From Macadamia tetraphylla (Eukaryota; Streptophyta; Magnoliopsida; Proteales; Proteaceae), in NCBI GenBank assembly GCA_022985045.1, contig CM040964.1, positions 4,519,505 to 4,583,504 of the forward strand: a stretch of 64,000 nucleotides of DNA, in the 5' to 3' direction. A program made the position numbers and the translations under genes. The notes beneath the pieces are model-generated. The model had not been told where the DNA came from. It searched no databases and saw only the letters and a list, made by a program, of their open reading frames with translations. Positions 35,901-47,330 of the stretch are shown here, piece after piece. Numbering within the stretch: position 1 is the stretch's first letter; each line of letters begins with the position of its first letter.

Positions 35901-37629
35901 TCTGCCATACTGAATTAACACCCAGAGAGCCATCAGACAAGTTCTTACAAGTAATATATGTTAAAGAATTAAATTTGTAGCAGTTAGAAAAGATTAACTA
36001 TACTCAAGGGTATATTACCGAAAAAATAGAAGACCCAGCTACATTGGCCTTTCTATTCTTTTTCTATCCCTCTAGATTGGCTGTGTCCAGTTTAATGGTG
36101 AGCCTCAATTGGCAAATAGTCAAGTTCTGTGTTGCAGCCAACTTTTGAATTTTTAATTACAAAACTGGACAGAAAAAAGGTTTCTTTATAGCATGGGATA
36201 GTGCTTCCTTCAGTGCCTTCTAAATTTAAGAAATAAACTTGGATGATTTTGCAAGGGGGAGCTGCATCACACATAGAGGGTCCCGTCTGATGGATGGTGG
36301 TCCAGAACAGCCATATTACCCGAGACCCATAGACCCACACTATTTGCACTTCCCCCTCATGTAATTTCAGCAGTTTGAAGTTACTCCCCAGCCCACCACC
36401 CCCAAAAAAAAAAAAAAGGAACAAAAACAAAATTATATCTTCTTTAAATACTTTTGAGGCTTTTCCACTGCTAAAAAGGTTCTTTGACTATTGCAGTAGA
36501 TTAGGCCAGCTATTATAAGCTCATGCACTCTGTAAAACAGCTTGTTGTTTTTCCTCAAAGAATTAGAAAACCAATAGAGAGCAAAATTGAATATTACCAA
36601 TTCTGGTTTATATACTGAAAGGATTAGAACTCTTTCATTTACTTGCTCCTTGATTTTGGAATGAATGGTAAAAATGGCAACAATGATAATTCAGGCTTGA
36701 GCGGAGTTGACTATAAACTAATCCAACTAACTTACCAAGAGTAGTAAATCCAGGCTCTATTTTTGCTCGATGCAATAGGGTTTTAACCACTTCATCTCTA
36801 TTCATATACAACTGTAAGCAACGTTCTATCAAATTCTGGACCTGAAATAACCATTTAGGGGATCCCAATTGAATTAAGGCAGGAATGGTTCGGTTGAGTT
36901 CCATTTTGAAAATAAACACCAAGGTACAAATCACCAACAGAATATTAAGAACAGATTGTCTTACAAATTCAATATCTTGACGTGAAACCTTCCTGTTATC
37001 GCTGCTTGAAAGCGATATTGAGCCTGAGTCTGCAGTCGGAGCCTCAGCTGTTGTATTATTCTGTTGATCACTGTGTGACTCATGAGACACCTGTGTTGAG
37101 GATTGTACTTCTGGTGTGCTCTGTGAATCCTGTGGAAGTTCTCTTCAACTTAGAGGTATGGAATTAAGGTGAAAAAACGAGTTCAGAGAAAAATATTAAA
37201 AAGAGGGACGGAAAATCAAATTAGTGTAAATCTTGTTAACATGTTCTAAACTCTAAATGCATGCCCATAGAGTCGAATAAATTTTATTTTTTTTTCACTC
37301 ACACAGGAATTTAAGACTCAAAATCTACATATTTTTTTTCTATGAACATCAAATTTCCAGATAGTTCTAACATTAAAAATATTAGATTATTAGTTGCACC
37401 ATAGGGGTCCAACTGGCAGAAATTAAAAATCTTCATAGCAGAATTCAATTTGGTTTGGGCGAGTAACACGTCCACTCCTCAAGAATAATATAGTATTATT
37501 CTTCACATAAGTAATTCGTGTACCAACAAGAGAAGGTTAGAAACAGAAAATTTTTAAATGCTGGATAAATTAATTGGTCTAAAGAAGATCAATATAACAA
37601 TTTAAGACTTGCACCTGTAGGGTCTTCAT
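32936..37629 (-). CDS. Plant-specific A_thal_3526 (TIGR01589) domain protein, eight coding exons
   Basis: Coding exons in transcript order are 37629-37615, 37129-36965, 36841-36736, 35909-35727, 35446-35281, 34586-34261, 33192-33103 and 33000-32936. They total 1116 nt and 371 residues; every junction has GT..AG and phases agree. The conserved N-terminal module (about residues 56-130) starts SRQDIEFVQNLIERCLQLYM. It continues DEVVKTLLHRAKIEPGFTTL, VWQKLEEENADFFRAYYIRL and KLKKQIIMFNHLLEHQYNLM. This matches PF09713/TIGR01589, a family found only in plants and of unknown function. The rest is Pro/Ser/Met-rich and probably disordered. It ends in an acidic part (LGDLGPLDNYPGSPLLPSD, SDILLDSPDQDDIVEEFFVD) that could act as an interaction or activation segment (inference). 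The start is the first in-frame ATG of the exon. That exon could extend upstream in frame to an acceptor at about 37705, so the N-terminus is uncertain. Confidence 0.85.
33731..34014. repeat. 141-bp tandem duplication in an intron
   Basis: Copy 1 is 33731-33871 and copy 2 is 33872-34014. They differ at a few positions (for example GGGGTTTG against CCGTGGTATTG). The pair lies in the intron between the last long exon and the 90-nt exon of the A_thal_3526 gene and does not touch splice sites. Confidence 0.9.
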
Positions 37630-37634
37630 TTCAT

Positions 37635-37856
37635 TCAATGCGTACTGATAGCATTCTCTATTCTCTGTTGAGATATCATGATGCTGCTAATGTTACCAAG
37701 ATCAGAACATAAATGAAACAAGCCTTGTAATGCCAAAAAGTTTCTGCAATTTTCACCTGGAAAGGTGGAGACAGGATTTAGGAACTCATCTATAATACGG
37801 GAGGCATATTTGTTATTCCACTGTAGATGTGGAGGCACCCAAAAATAAAGTATCAA
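37635..37856 (-). other. Unassigned open frame next to the rbcL insert
   Basis: The minus-strand frame contains WVPPHLQWNNKYASRIIDEF and FPGENCRNFLALQGLFHLCS, which reads more like real protein than most chance frames here. It overlaps the region just upstream of the first coding exon of the A_thal_3526 gene but in a different frame from it. I do not recognise the family. It could be a captured gene piece or chance. Confidence 0.25.
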
Positions 37857-37993
37857 TCTGTACTGAAAATTATACTCTAAAAGGAAAACACTTGAGAGAA
37901 CACCAAAAGCAGAGATTGAAGTACACAGGCATCATAAAGATCTACATTAGAAAAATCTACCTCAGGAAACTAAAAATAAATTCTTCGCCCTTG

Positions 37994-38300
37994 CCTCACG
38001 GCAATTATTTCTCTCAAGATTGGGTATCTCCACTAGGTGTTCTGTCCGTGGCATTCGGGGGTATTCACGTTTGGCATATGCCCACTCTGACCGAGATCTT
38101 TGGAGATGATTCCATACTACAGTTCAGTGGAGGAACTTTAGGACATCCTTGGGGAAATGCAGCTGGTGACATAACTAATCGAGTAGCCCTAGAAACATGT
38201 ATACAAGCTCATAATAAGGAACGCGATCTTGCTTGTGAAGGTAATGAAATCATTCATGAGTCTAGCAAATAGAGCCTTGAGCAGGCCGAGTAAAGAATAA
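37994..38300 (+). pseudogene. rbcL: Plastid rbcL fragment in nuclear DNA (NUPT)
   Basis: The plus-strand translation reads NYFSQDWVSPLGVLSVAFGG, IHVWHMPTLTEIFGDDSILQ, FSGGTLGHPWGNAAGDITNR, then VALETCIQAHNKERDLACEG and NEIIHESSK, ending at TAG. This is the C-terminal part of the Rubisco large subunit (from the ..YFTQDWVS.. segment to ..EASKW). The frame stays open up to a TGG-to-TAG change. Most differences from the usual sequence are G-to-A or C-to-T. Both ends of the gene are absent and no plastid promoter is present. It is a nuclear plastid insert, not a functional gene. It lies upstream of the A_thal_3526 coding start, possibly in a leader intron. Confidence 0.92.
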
Positions 38301-38906
38301 GATCCTATTGCATGCATTATGCAAATATATTGCAGACATTACGCATATTTATTTAAAGTATAGAATATATAGATACATACTTTATCCAAATCAAGATCTT
38401 GTATATCTAAATATACAAGATCATATAAAATTCAAAATCTAAGACTAAGTCACTCAAATATTTCATTGTGGGATTGGTGGATATTTGTATATCCCATAAT
38501 TTTGGTTCATAGATCAAAGCCAAGGATCACAACCACGTCTACCCCATTGCAAATCTTCTACTTTTTTTTTCCCCTTTTTTCGGGTTGTTGTTTGTTTTGG
38601 GAGGGAAGGGTACTAGACCATTAAAGAATGAGACTTATCAATTATGATATTTTAAGACAAGACAATTGCATGGATTTATCAGATCTATTGTGATGCACAT
38701 GTTTATGATGCAAGTGGCTTGTGACATTGATATTTCAGTAAACAAGGAAAATGATAATCTGAACCAAGGGTGGCAACAGGTATCCCTTTACCCATTTATC
38801 CGCCACTAGTTTAGGAGGGTAAGGGTAAGGTTAAGGATTTCTACCATATAAGAAAACAGGAAGGTTAAGTGCAAGGGGGTCCAAGCCAACAGTTAAGGTA
38901 AGAGCA
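38301..38906. other. AT-rich spacer
   Basis: No coding sequence or element recognised between the rbcL insert and the 285-bp tandem array. Confidence 0.4.
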
Positions 38907-39745
38907 AGAAGGTCCCCCACCCACCCACCCACCCACCCACCCACCCAATTAAAGTTGTTTTTATGCAGAAGACCTTGTTAGGACAGAAAATACCCATCCT
39001 GAATTATATTAACTAGTATACTAGAAAACCCAAAATAATAAAATATATTATGGAAACAACAGTAAACCATGATAAGCGTAAATAATATTAAATTGGGATA
39101 TTCTGAAGGAGCTAATAATCATGTACAAGACTTGCATATCCTTGATATGGTAAAACCGAAAGCAGTAAAGCAAATGAATAGGGGGAAGAGTAAGAAGGTC
39201 CCCCACGCACCCACCCACCCACCCAATTATAGTTGTTTTTATGCAGAAGACACGCACACTTGTTAGGACACAAAATACCCATCCTGAATTATATTAACTA
39301 ATATACTAGAAAACCCAAAATAATAAGATATATTATGGAAACAACAGTAAACCATGATAAGCGTAAATAATATTAAATTGGGATATTCTGAAGGAGCTAA
39401 TAATCATGTACAAGACTTGCATATCCTTGATATGGTAAAACCGAAAGCAGTAAAGCAAATGAATAGGGGGAAGAGTAAGAAGGTCCCCCACCCACCCAAT
39501 TATAGTTGTTTTTATGTAGAAGACACGCACACTTGTTAGGACACAAAATACCCATCCTGAATTATATTAACTAATATACTAGAAAACCCAAAATAATAAG
39601 ATATATTATGGAAACAACAGTAAACCATGATAAGCGTAAATAATATTAAATTGGGATATTCTGAAGGAGCTAATAATCATGTACAAGACTTGCATATCCT
39701 TCATATGGTAAAACCGAAAGCAGTAAAGAAAATGAACAGGGGGAC
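38907..39745. repeat. 285-bp tandem repeat, three copies, with embedded (CCCA)n
   Basis: Copies begin at the shared phrase AAGAAGGTCCCCCAC at 38907, 39192 and 39477, exactly 285 bases apart. Each carries a variable CCCA/CCAC microsatellite after that phrase, longest in the first copy, then near-identical unique sequence to GAATAGGGGG. Minus-strand frames of about 65 codons repeat with the unit and are by-products of the duplication. High identity implies a recent origin. Confidence 0.92.
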
Positions 39746-41030
39746 ATCAACTAACAATGAGAAACACTAACAAAAGCAGATAAAGAGCAACAAAAAGACC
39801 AAGTTCCAATGCTGAAAAGGAATTACTTCCAATGATAAGAGTATAACATAAATCTGTTCCTACATATAATAACAAAGAAAGACATGAAGCATCAGCACGT
39901 ACATTATTCCCCAACATATATGAACGTCATCACACACGAACTGAAGGATGAGAAGTAAAACAATCACAGAAACTGAATCAACAGTCAATCAATTTAAGTA
40001 CATGAGCGAAAAGTGAAGACAAGATACCAGTTACAGAAACATTAAATCTCCAATATCAAACTAGTACATGATGCAACTGCACAGTAAAGGAAATATCTGA
40101 CTCCATATATATTAATTTATATGGTAAAAAAAAAATATTCTTGTTTTCTAAAACGAAAGAGGGGGAGTGCATGAAAGCAAATTAAAAAACTAGGAAACAG
40201 TACAGAATATGCAGAAGTGGTTGAAAAAGTACCGCTCGTCAAATAACAAAGCAATATAATATCATAATTAACCATCTCAAGCACGCGAGTACTAAAGTCT
40301 AAAGTGAATACCAACTCCAGAGCTCGTACAAACAGGGTTACATGTTGCCGATGAGAAAGAAAAATGAAAAAATAAAAATAAAAAGACTATAAATTACTAC
40401 AGAACACACAATTCAAAGTTTTAAGCAGCATAAGGTAGTTGCGCATTAAAGGAAAACAAGATCTGGTAAGCATTTACCTTCAAAAATTCTCTCAGGTCTC
40501 CAAAGCAACAAAGAAGCACTTTTATGTCGACAAATTCTGAAAACCTAACCCTTTGGAGCTCCCGATTGGCAAAACATGGAAAAGATAAATCACTATCTTC
40601 AATACAAAGAGTTCGAATCCGCGGAAAATCAAATAGAAACTTAAAATTACAATCAGAACTCTAGAAAACAGGTTCAACTGCTGTTCTACTCATCCGCCAT
40701 TGAAGTTCTACTGCATTACACTTTCTGAGCTTTCTCCTCACAGAATATGCCTGTATCTAAATCAAATGAAACGACTGAAATAGATGATTCTGTACATGAA
40801 ATCATCAGAACTGAAATTAATATTCTGCAAATGATTTTTTCCTTTCTCTCTTCCTTTTTTCTTCACTTGTAGCTCTCGCAACACTCCTAGGGTTCTTACT
40901 TTTTAGCGCAATTGATGCTGCTAGATTTCCTCCAACCAGCTGAAAAAGCAAAATGGAAGAGACACTGAAGAGAAAGAAAAAAATCTCACCAAACAAAACC
41001 ATTCGTTGGCTTTTATACTTCCGTTTATTC
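39746..41030 (-). promoter_or_regulatory. Probable upstream leader and promoter of the A_thal_3526 gene
   Basis: On the minus strand a possible non-coding exon ends at a donor near 40479 (ATTTTTGAAG|GTAAATGC), and a further candidate exon with donor TTTG|GTGAG lies near 40985. If these are real, the transcript starts near 41.0 kb and a long leader intron contains the 285-bp array and the rbcL insert. No conserved protein is encoded here, and this model needs transcript data. Confidence 0.35.
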
Positions 41031-41400
41031 CTCTAATAATACTGTAATAAGTAATAACCACAATTAAGTCAGAATTTAATGTCTCTCTATTTAGGAAAGG
41101 GAGAATCGCTAACTACTGGACATCCGGACCCGCCGTTTCCGACTTACCCGACCGCTTCAGTTCTCTCGGTTGAGTCGGCTCAGGTCAAGCAGCTTGTTAG
41201 TAGACCCTATTGTTTTTAACCCAGATCACATATCCCGTTGGGTGATGATATGTGTGATTTTGCTTTCACCCTATTGACAATTGCAATCATCATATGTCAC
41301 CCTAAAATGAAATCGATCATGTATAAATGCTCTTCCATACTGCATTGAATATTGCATTAATGGCACCAAACTTGGAAACATGGTCGAGGAATCAATTTTA

Positions 41401-41592
41401 GGCTGCGTTTGGTAATGTTCAAAAAAAATGTTTATGGAGTTTTTTCATTCTATGGGAATGAAAAATAAAGTATTTGGTGCATATATGGTGTGTTTCGTTT
41501 TTTTTTAACAAAAAGTGAGAAAAAAAAAGTATTTTAACACCAAAATTACACGAAACGTCGTTGCTGAAACAAAAACATTACCAAACGAAACC
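41401..41592. mobile_element. Tourist-like MITE, 192 bp
   Basis: The left end is GGCTGCGTTTGGTAATGTT; the right end reverse-complemented is GGTTTCGTTTGGTAATGTT. Both ends abut TTA (41398-41400 and 41593-41595). The TIRs and 3-bp TTA duplication fit the PIF/Harbinger Tourist group. No coding content. Confidence 0.85.
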
Positions 41593-41784
41593 TTATTCTC
41601 GTTAAACGAATTAAAACAATTGATCTTTTCAACCCAAATTGTATTAACATATATACAAATCGACTAATAGGATAGGAATATGATTTTTTGTTATAAAAAA
41701 TATTGTTTTGAACTGAAATTGGATCGATACAATAGATACATATCATCGTCGGTGACTGATACTTGCCAACAACTACCTATAAAA

Positions 41785-42085
41785 TGTTAGTGTACGATGT
41801 GTTATATTCTGTTGTAATTTAACCCAGGGGGTACTGGCGCAGGTCCCCCGATAGAACAGTTCATCTTGAATTTTTTATTTGAAGACAGTTTTGTATTTTC
41901 CGATGTTAGGGTTTTTCGTTATATTTTTATAGCGAGAATTATTTTCTCTGTAAGCAATTATGAGAGGTATGAAGACATGCACTGTAACCCTATTTTCTAT
42001 TGATAGTGAAGCAAAATCTCATATCACCGATAACGATTAATTTTTCATTACTTTCTTCGTTACTTTTAAAATTACATTTTCACAA
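41785..42085 (+). mobile_element. Copia-like LTR fragment
   Basis: It starts TGTTAGTGTACGATG and contains TGTAACCCTATTTTCTATTG and ATAGTGAAGCAAAATCTCAT, aligning with the minus-strand LTR at 29985-30450. It lacks that copy's GC-rich segment. The 3' limit is approximate and no partner LTR is present. Confidence 0.6.
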
Positions 42086-42935
42086 AAAAAAAAAAAATTA
42101 GGAGTTTGGACTTCACATGCTACACACGCTTGATTCATGAGCCATCACGAGCCGAGCGTGGGGCTTGGCCTGTCTCGTGAGCTTCGTTAAATAACTATAG
42201 AGAGAGAGGAATCATTAAATTATAGAGAAATCAAAGACTTTCTATCTGTTTAAGTACTAATAAGTCGTTACTATTGGCTAATGATAGATTTGCTTCTCTA
42301 AGTACGCTATTAATAAGGTTTTATCCCTTAAATACATACGTTCTATAGGAAAGGGAAAATAATTTAATATTAGACAATAAAATAATGACACGTGCAACTA
42401 GCGGACTTCCAAAATCCTCGCCTCCCAATGAAAATGGACAACATATCCTGACATCCACGTCAGAATGTCGACCGGTGGGGAGTGAGACACGTGTCATGTC
42501 CGATGCAGCGAAGCGTGGCCTCTCGATGGCCGTTTATGGAGTTGGTGTTGGCCCGTGACAGTTGTTGTTCGGAGAAGAAACGACTTTCAAAAATTCCCGC
42601 TAAGGTTGTCTTGACGTTGGCGCCTTTTCGTCTTTGAGTGCTAAACCTCCCCATCAAGTATGGGACCCACAAACACAAGCTGCATATGACATATCACTAT
42701 ATTAGTCATATACCTTTCTCTCCTTAGAAGCGTTCAAAGTTCTGAGTTATTTTTTTCTTACTTTTGACCACCGATTTAAAATAAGGAATCGGCTGGAATC
42801 GGTCTCTAAATTCGAAAAACAATACTCAAATCTGAAAACTCGTCGGTTTTAGGGTTTCTAGACGTGAATCGGCCATATTAAATCAGTTGATACAAGGATC
42901 TAATCGTGATCGATTCCATTTGTGACTTGCAAACT
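42086..42935. other. Intergenic region with a G-box-containing GC island
   Basis: Around 42420-42670 the composition is richer in GC and includes GACACGTGTC (42486-42495), a palindromic G-box, and another CACGTG near 42391. This looks like a promoter fragment, but no downstream gene was found on either strand within reach. Confidence 0.35.
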
Positions 42936-42938
42936 CAA

Positions 42939-43227
42939 GAGCTGTGTTTGGTAGCTAAGAGAAGAAAAAAAAAATTATACTTTTTTCTTGGTTTAATAAT
43001 TTTCTTGAGAATTGTAAAGTTTCTTTTGCTAAAAAAAAAAAAATCACAAAAAACACAAGAAAACATGAGAAAATACAAAAACTTTTATTTTCTTTTCTTC
43101 TAATGGTAACTAAACATACAAACTTTTTTTTTTCTTACCATTTCATTTATTTTCTTCTCTTTTCTTTTCCATTATTTTCTAAATTCTTTTTTCTTTTCTT
43201 TTATTCTCTTGGCTTCCAAACATAGCC
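42939..43227. mobile_element. MITE of the GCTGTGTTTGGTAGC family
   Basis: The left end GAGCTGTGTTTGGTAGCTAAG matches the reverse complement of the right end, GGCTATGTTTGGAAGCCAAG. The purine-rich interior mirrors into a pyrimidine-rich right half, so the whole could fold back. The target duplication is not clear. Confidence 0.65.
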
Positions 43228-43879
43228 TTGGTCTTACTTGCTAACTGCTTAAACTTGGACAGGATTAAGTGGGTCAATTTATTGAAATCAAAATCGGCTG
43301 TTTAAAATCAAAGCAAATTGAATAAAAATAAATCAAATTATTTTTTGTTCTGAAAAAAAAAATTACATTATATTTAGTTTAGTTCAATTTCAGTTTTACA
43401 TTTAAAATTATAATTTTTAATTTAATTGAATAAAATTTGACATTATAGGAATCTATCTTCATGAGGTTGTAATTGTCTTCCCAATTTTATCTGTTTCGAA
43501 TTTTAATAGTACATCTATACCTAAATTGAATTACCAATACTATGTACAAAAGAAATAAAACTGAATATAAGAATCATATAAAATGAACTAATTTGATTTA
43601 GTTTCAATTTTGAGATTGAAAATTGTCTGACTTCAGTTCAGTTCGTACATATTATATCCTAATTTTTTTACATGCTTAACTAGGATTGTGCCTTGAACCT
43701 CTAAAGCCACGGCTTATTGACCATAAGATCATTCATTTTTCAAATCTAATGAAGGATTGGTTTTCTTTTAGTGAACTATTTTTTAATTTATTTTTAGATT
43801 ATGAAAATGGATTATATGGCATGTAATTTAATATTTACTATAAACAATTCTCACGTAAAGGATAACTAATCCACAGTTT

Positions 43880-44091
43880 TAGTGCACAATATTGGATTAG
43901 GTATCGGCCAATACTGAAATTGATATTGATACCAATATAGTATCAATTAATATCGGGAACTTTTAGATGTTTTAGCCCTAAAAAATACCGATACCATATT
44001 ATATTTTGATCATTTTACCTTTATCCATACCATATCATTATCAATGATCCGATACCGATATGGATTCACCATTATCATTTTCTAAAATCCT
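43880..44091. repeat. AT-rich repeat with GATACCAATAT motifs
   Basis: Sequence built from ATTGGTATCGG/GATACCGATA-like motifs, related to 10768-11010 and 47590-47810. No borders defined. Confidence 0.45.
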
Positions 44092-44093
44092 GA

Positions 44094-44432
44094 CGCTGTG
44101 TTTGGTAGCCAAGAGAAGAAAAGAAAATAAAAGAAAAAAGAATTTAGAAGAGAGAAGAAAAGAATAGAATAGAAAATAAATGAAATGGAGAGAAAATATA
44201 AAAATTATGTATGTTTGGCTACTATTATAAGATAATAAAAGTTTTTTATATTTTATTTTATTTTATTTTCTTGTGTTTTTGGAAATATTTTTTTTTGGTA
44301 GCAAAAGAAAATTTCACCATTTTCAATGTGTTTTGAAATTCATAAAAAGAATCTTCTCTTTGTCGAAGATATGCCAAGCACAACTTCACCATTTTATATT
44401 TTCTTTTATTTTCTCGGCTACCAAACACAGCC
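44094..44432. mobile_element. MITE of the GCTGTGTTTGGTAGC family, 339 bp
   Basis: The left end CGCTGTGTTTGGTAGCCAAG and the reverse-complemented right end GGCTGTGTTTGGTAGCCGAG match at most positions. TGA flanks both ends (44091-44093, 44433-44435), a plausible 3-bp duplication. The purine-rich half pairs with the pyrimidine-rich half. Confidence 0.75.
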
Positions 44433-44835
44433 TGAAGTAATCCTTTCTTTTCTTTTTTCTTTTTTTGGTGCAAAGTAATCCTTTTCTAAGACTAAAAGCA
44501 AAAGAAAAAACTGCTTTAGCTCTCTTTTTCTGCTCTTTTTTCTTCATATTAAGTTATCTTTATTTCTTTTATTTATGAAACGTTCTTTCACGTCTCATTG
44601 GTGCACTTCACGATCATTTAACAAGAATCAAAGAATAATTCCGAAGAATCAAAATTATGCCAAAAACCATTCTAGAGAATTGAAGTTCCCTGAGAATAAC
44701 TCCAGAAAGTATACCAACCAGTCAAAACACATTTCGCCTCTTTAGGAAAGATTTCATGGGGCGCACATAGTAAAGAGTTCGAATTCTATAAGCCCTGTGG
44801 GCTTTGGTAATCTATTGCTTTAAGGGCCCTCCACC

Positions 44836-45502
44836 TAGGGGTGTCAATTCTGAGCCCACATCGGTAGGCCCGATCGAACCCGATATGTTTGTGACTCAAT
44901 TTGAATCGGCCCGTTTAATAAACGTTCGTGGTGCAAATAGCTAGCCAGTTGGGCGCCCGATCGAATCGACACGTTTATATGCCCGGCTTGAACCGACTCG
45001 TTGTAGCCCGACCTAGCCCGACCCCTTTAATACTATATAAAATTTATATTTTGCCACTACTGGTAAAAAAATAAATTAAACTTCTTACTCTTTGCTTTGT
45101 AATAGGATTTGATTTAATTAAGCTTTATTTTGTAAGTTGTAAAGCTCATAATCTCTTATTTTTCTTTGTAAGAACAACCATAATCTCATATCATTTATCT
45201 GTTTTATTAAAAATTTACCCCACATATTTTTTGGCATTCAACCCACTTAAGAAAATAATTTTAGGGTAGACAAGTTTAAAGCCCGTTTAGAGCCCGTTTA
45301 GATGTAAATATGTCCCTAGCCCGATTAAGGAAAGGAAGCCCGATTAAAGTCCAACACCGATCAACTTGATTATAAATCGTACCATGCCCCTCAAAGCTAG
45401 ACCCGTTTACTTAAACGGGCATTTACAGTGCAAGGCTTCCAAGTGGTCAAGCCCGATTAAGCCCGATCAAGATCGGCCCAGCTCGACCGGTTGACACCCT
45501 TA
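44836..45502. mobile_element. hAT-like non-autonomous element, 667 bp, exact 8-bp TSD
   Basis: The left end is TAGGGGTGTCAATT and the reverse-complemented right end is TAAGGGTGTCAACC. CCTCCACC occurs immediately outside both ends (44828-44835 and 45503-45510). An 8-bp duplication defines hAT-superfamily insertion. The interior has many GCCCGATTAAG / GCCCGTTTA motifs and no reading frame. Confidence 0.88.
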
Positions 45503-46902
45503 CCTCCACCACTCGATTTGATCCTTCACCAACTACCAATTAGAACTGCCAATCCTTTGGCTACAAGAGGAACCTCCACAAATAAATGAGCTTCCCCACA
45601 TCAGACCTAACACTTTGATTGCCCTAGAATTTTAAAAATAAGGAGAAAAAGAAGAAGAGAGGGTTGTCTTGGCAAGCAATCTAGAGGAACACACCATTAA
45701 GGTATGTTTGAATATCATATATTGGAATAATAAGGGGTGTAAGTTTGGCATTGATGGTCCAAATCTGCCTTAGTTTGTTTTGAGCCCAAACATGGCTTGG
45801 AGTTGGGTTAAAATTTTTTAACCCTGATGGTGGATTAGGGTTAAAAGACATTGACCATGGGTCATGGTTGAACCTAGGCTTTAGGGTCGGGCCTGGGTTG
45901 AGGCCTAGGCCCAAGCCAACATTGATTTTAACCCTGATTTATGTAATATAATTTAGATATGTCATCTTATCCTTTTATTCAGAATAATGAAATAAGAGTC
46001 ATTGATTTTGTGATCAAGTGTCCTGAACATCTATTATTGTGTTGTACTTCATGATTTTAATTGTATATTGATCATTTGACCTATTGGTGTTTTTTTTATT
46101 TATTATTAATATTTTTCTAATCCATATGACACAAATGGCAAAAACAGGGTTAACCAGGGTTAGTTCGACCTTAAGAAAAATTCGGACAAATTAGGGCCAA
46201 CCTGACCCAACCCGGCCCAATAAGGGTCAATTAAGGCTGGTTTGGGTTGGCTTGAGCCCGCCAGGGTTGGGTTAGGCTTGTGTTGAGTTTTGGGGACCTA
46301 GGGGCTAGAGTTTTAAGATTCTCGGCCAGGACACATAACTGCTATCATACCCTACCCTAGCGGCTTAGAGAACTTTCCACCTCCCAAAAGAAGATAACAA
46401 ACTCCCTCCCCAATCCCCTCTATCATACAAGGTCAAAATAATGGTTTTAAGTATTGATATCATTGTCGATTGATACATATCAACATCAATGATTGATTAT
46501 AGATTGGGTGGATCAGCCAAAAAACGGTTCAAGTAAACTGAAACCACCTGATACTGGCATACAATCCGAGTCCACCTTAACCATATTGATTTCGTTCGAG
46601 ACCAATACGAGCACCAATACCAATACTTGTAACTATGTCCAAAATACGTTACACTAAGCCAATGACAATCGATAAGAGATTCTTCAGTCACCGTAGATCC
46701 AAACAATAATGTAAGAGTATTCAATTGCTAGGTATAAATCCTTTCTACGCATCTAATGAAAATGCTAATAACGGATAGATTAGATGAGGATCAAGTAGAC
46801 ATTTTTTTTTTTTTTTGGGTAAAAGCTCAAGTAGACCTTCAAGTCCATACTCACATGTCAATTTGCAACTAGCTTTGCAAGTGGCGTGCATGATCATATA
46901 TG
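45503..46902. other. Spacer rich in GGGTTGGGCC-type repeat sequence
   Basis: The stretches 45735-45930 and 46140-46300 are rich in GGGTTGGG/GGCCCAA motifs typical of old hAT-type repeats, and 46440-46620 resembles the ATTGGTATC repeat. No gene is visible; the minus-strand frame at 45681-45914 is repeat sequence. Confidence 0.4.
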
Positions 46903-47330
46903 GGTTACGTGCACAGAAGGGGAGATGAGATAAAATAGGGAGAAAAAAATAAAAATAAAAAGAAAGTAAAGAGGGATGTAGAAGAAATAGGAGATAAATT
47001 AGGTGATTTGGCCTTACAGACGAAGTCAATGGCATCCGGCTTAAGGTGAGGAAGCCTACCTCATCTCATTTCAGATAATTTTGGGATTTTCAACTCTATC
47101 TTCATTCATTTATTTTTGCTAATATGTAGGGTTAAGAAAAGCCGTTACACCATATTCTCTCATTCTCACGCTTTTACACATAATAGATAACTACCATCAA
47201 CTATTCCATTACACAATAACTAATTAATAACTAAATAATTAAATAACTAAATATTCCTAAATATCCTACTAATCTCCCTCTAACAAATCTTAGTTGTTCA
47301 TGGTTTCAATGTAATAATATGATCGTAACA
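46903..47330 (-). mobile_element. Solo LTR related to 27882-28293
   Basis: It aligns over its whole length with the LTR at 27882, including GGTGATTTGGCCTTA and TCCGGCTTA.GGTGAGGAAG. Its end GATCGTAACA matches ACCATAACA of the other copy. No internal retrotransposon sequence adjoins it on either side. Target duplication not detected. Confidence 0.7.

Noticed and set aside
38907..39745. Regularly spaced direct repeats that might suggest a CRISPR-like array
   Set aside because: Units are 285 bases, contiguous, in plant nuclear DNA, without short repeats and unique spacers.
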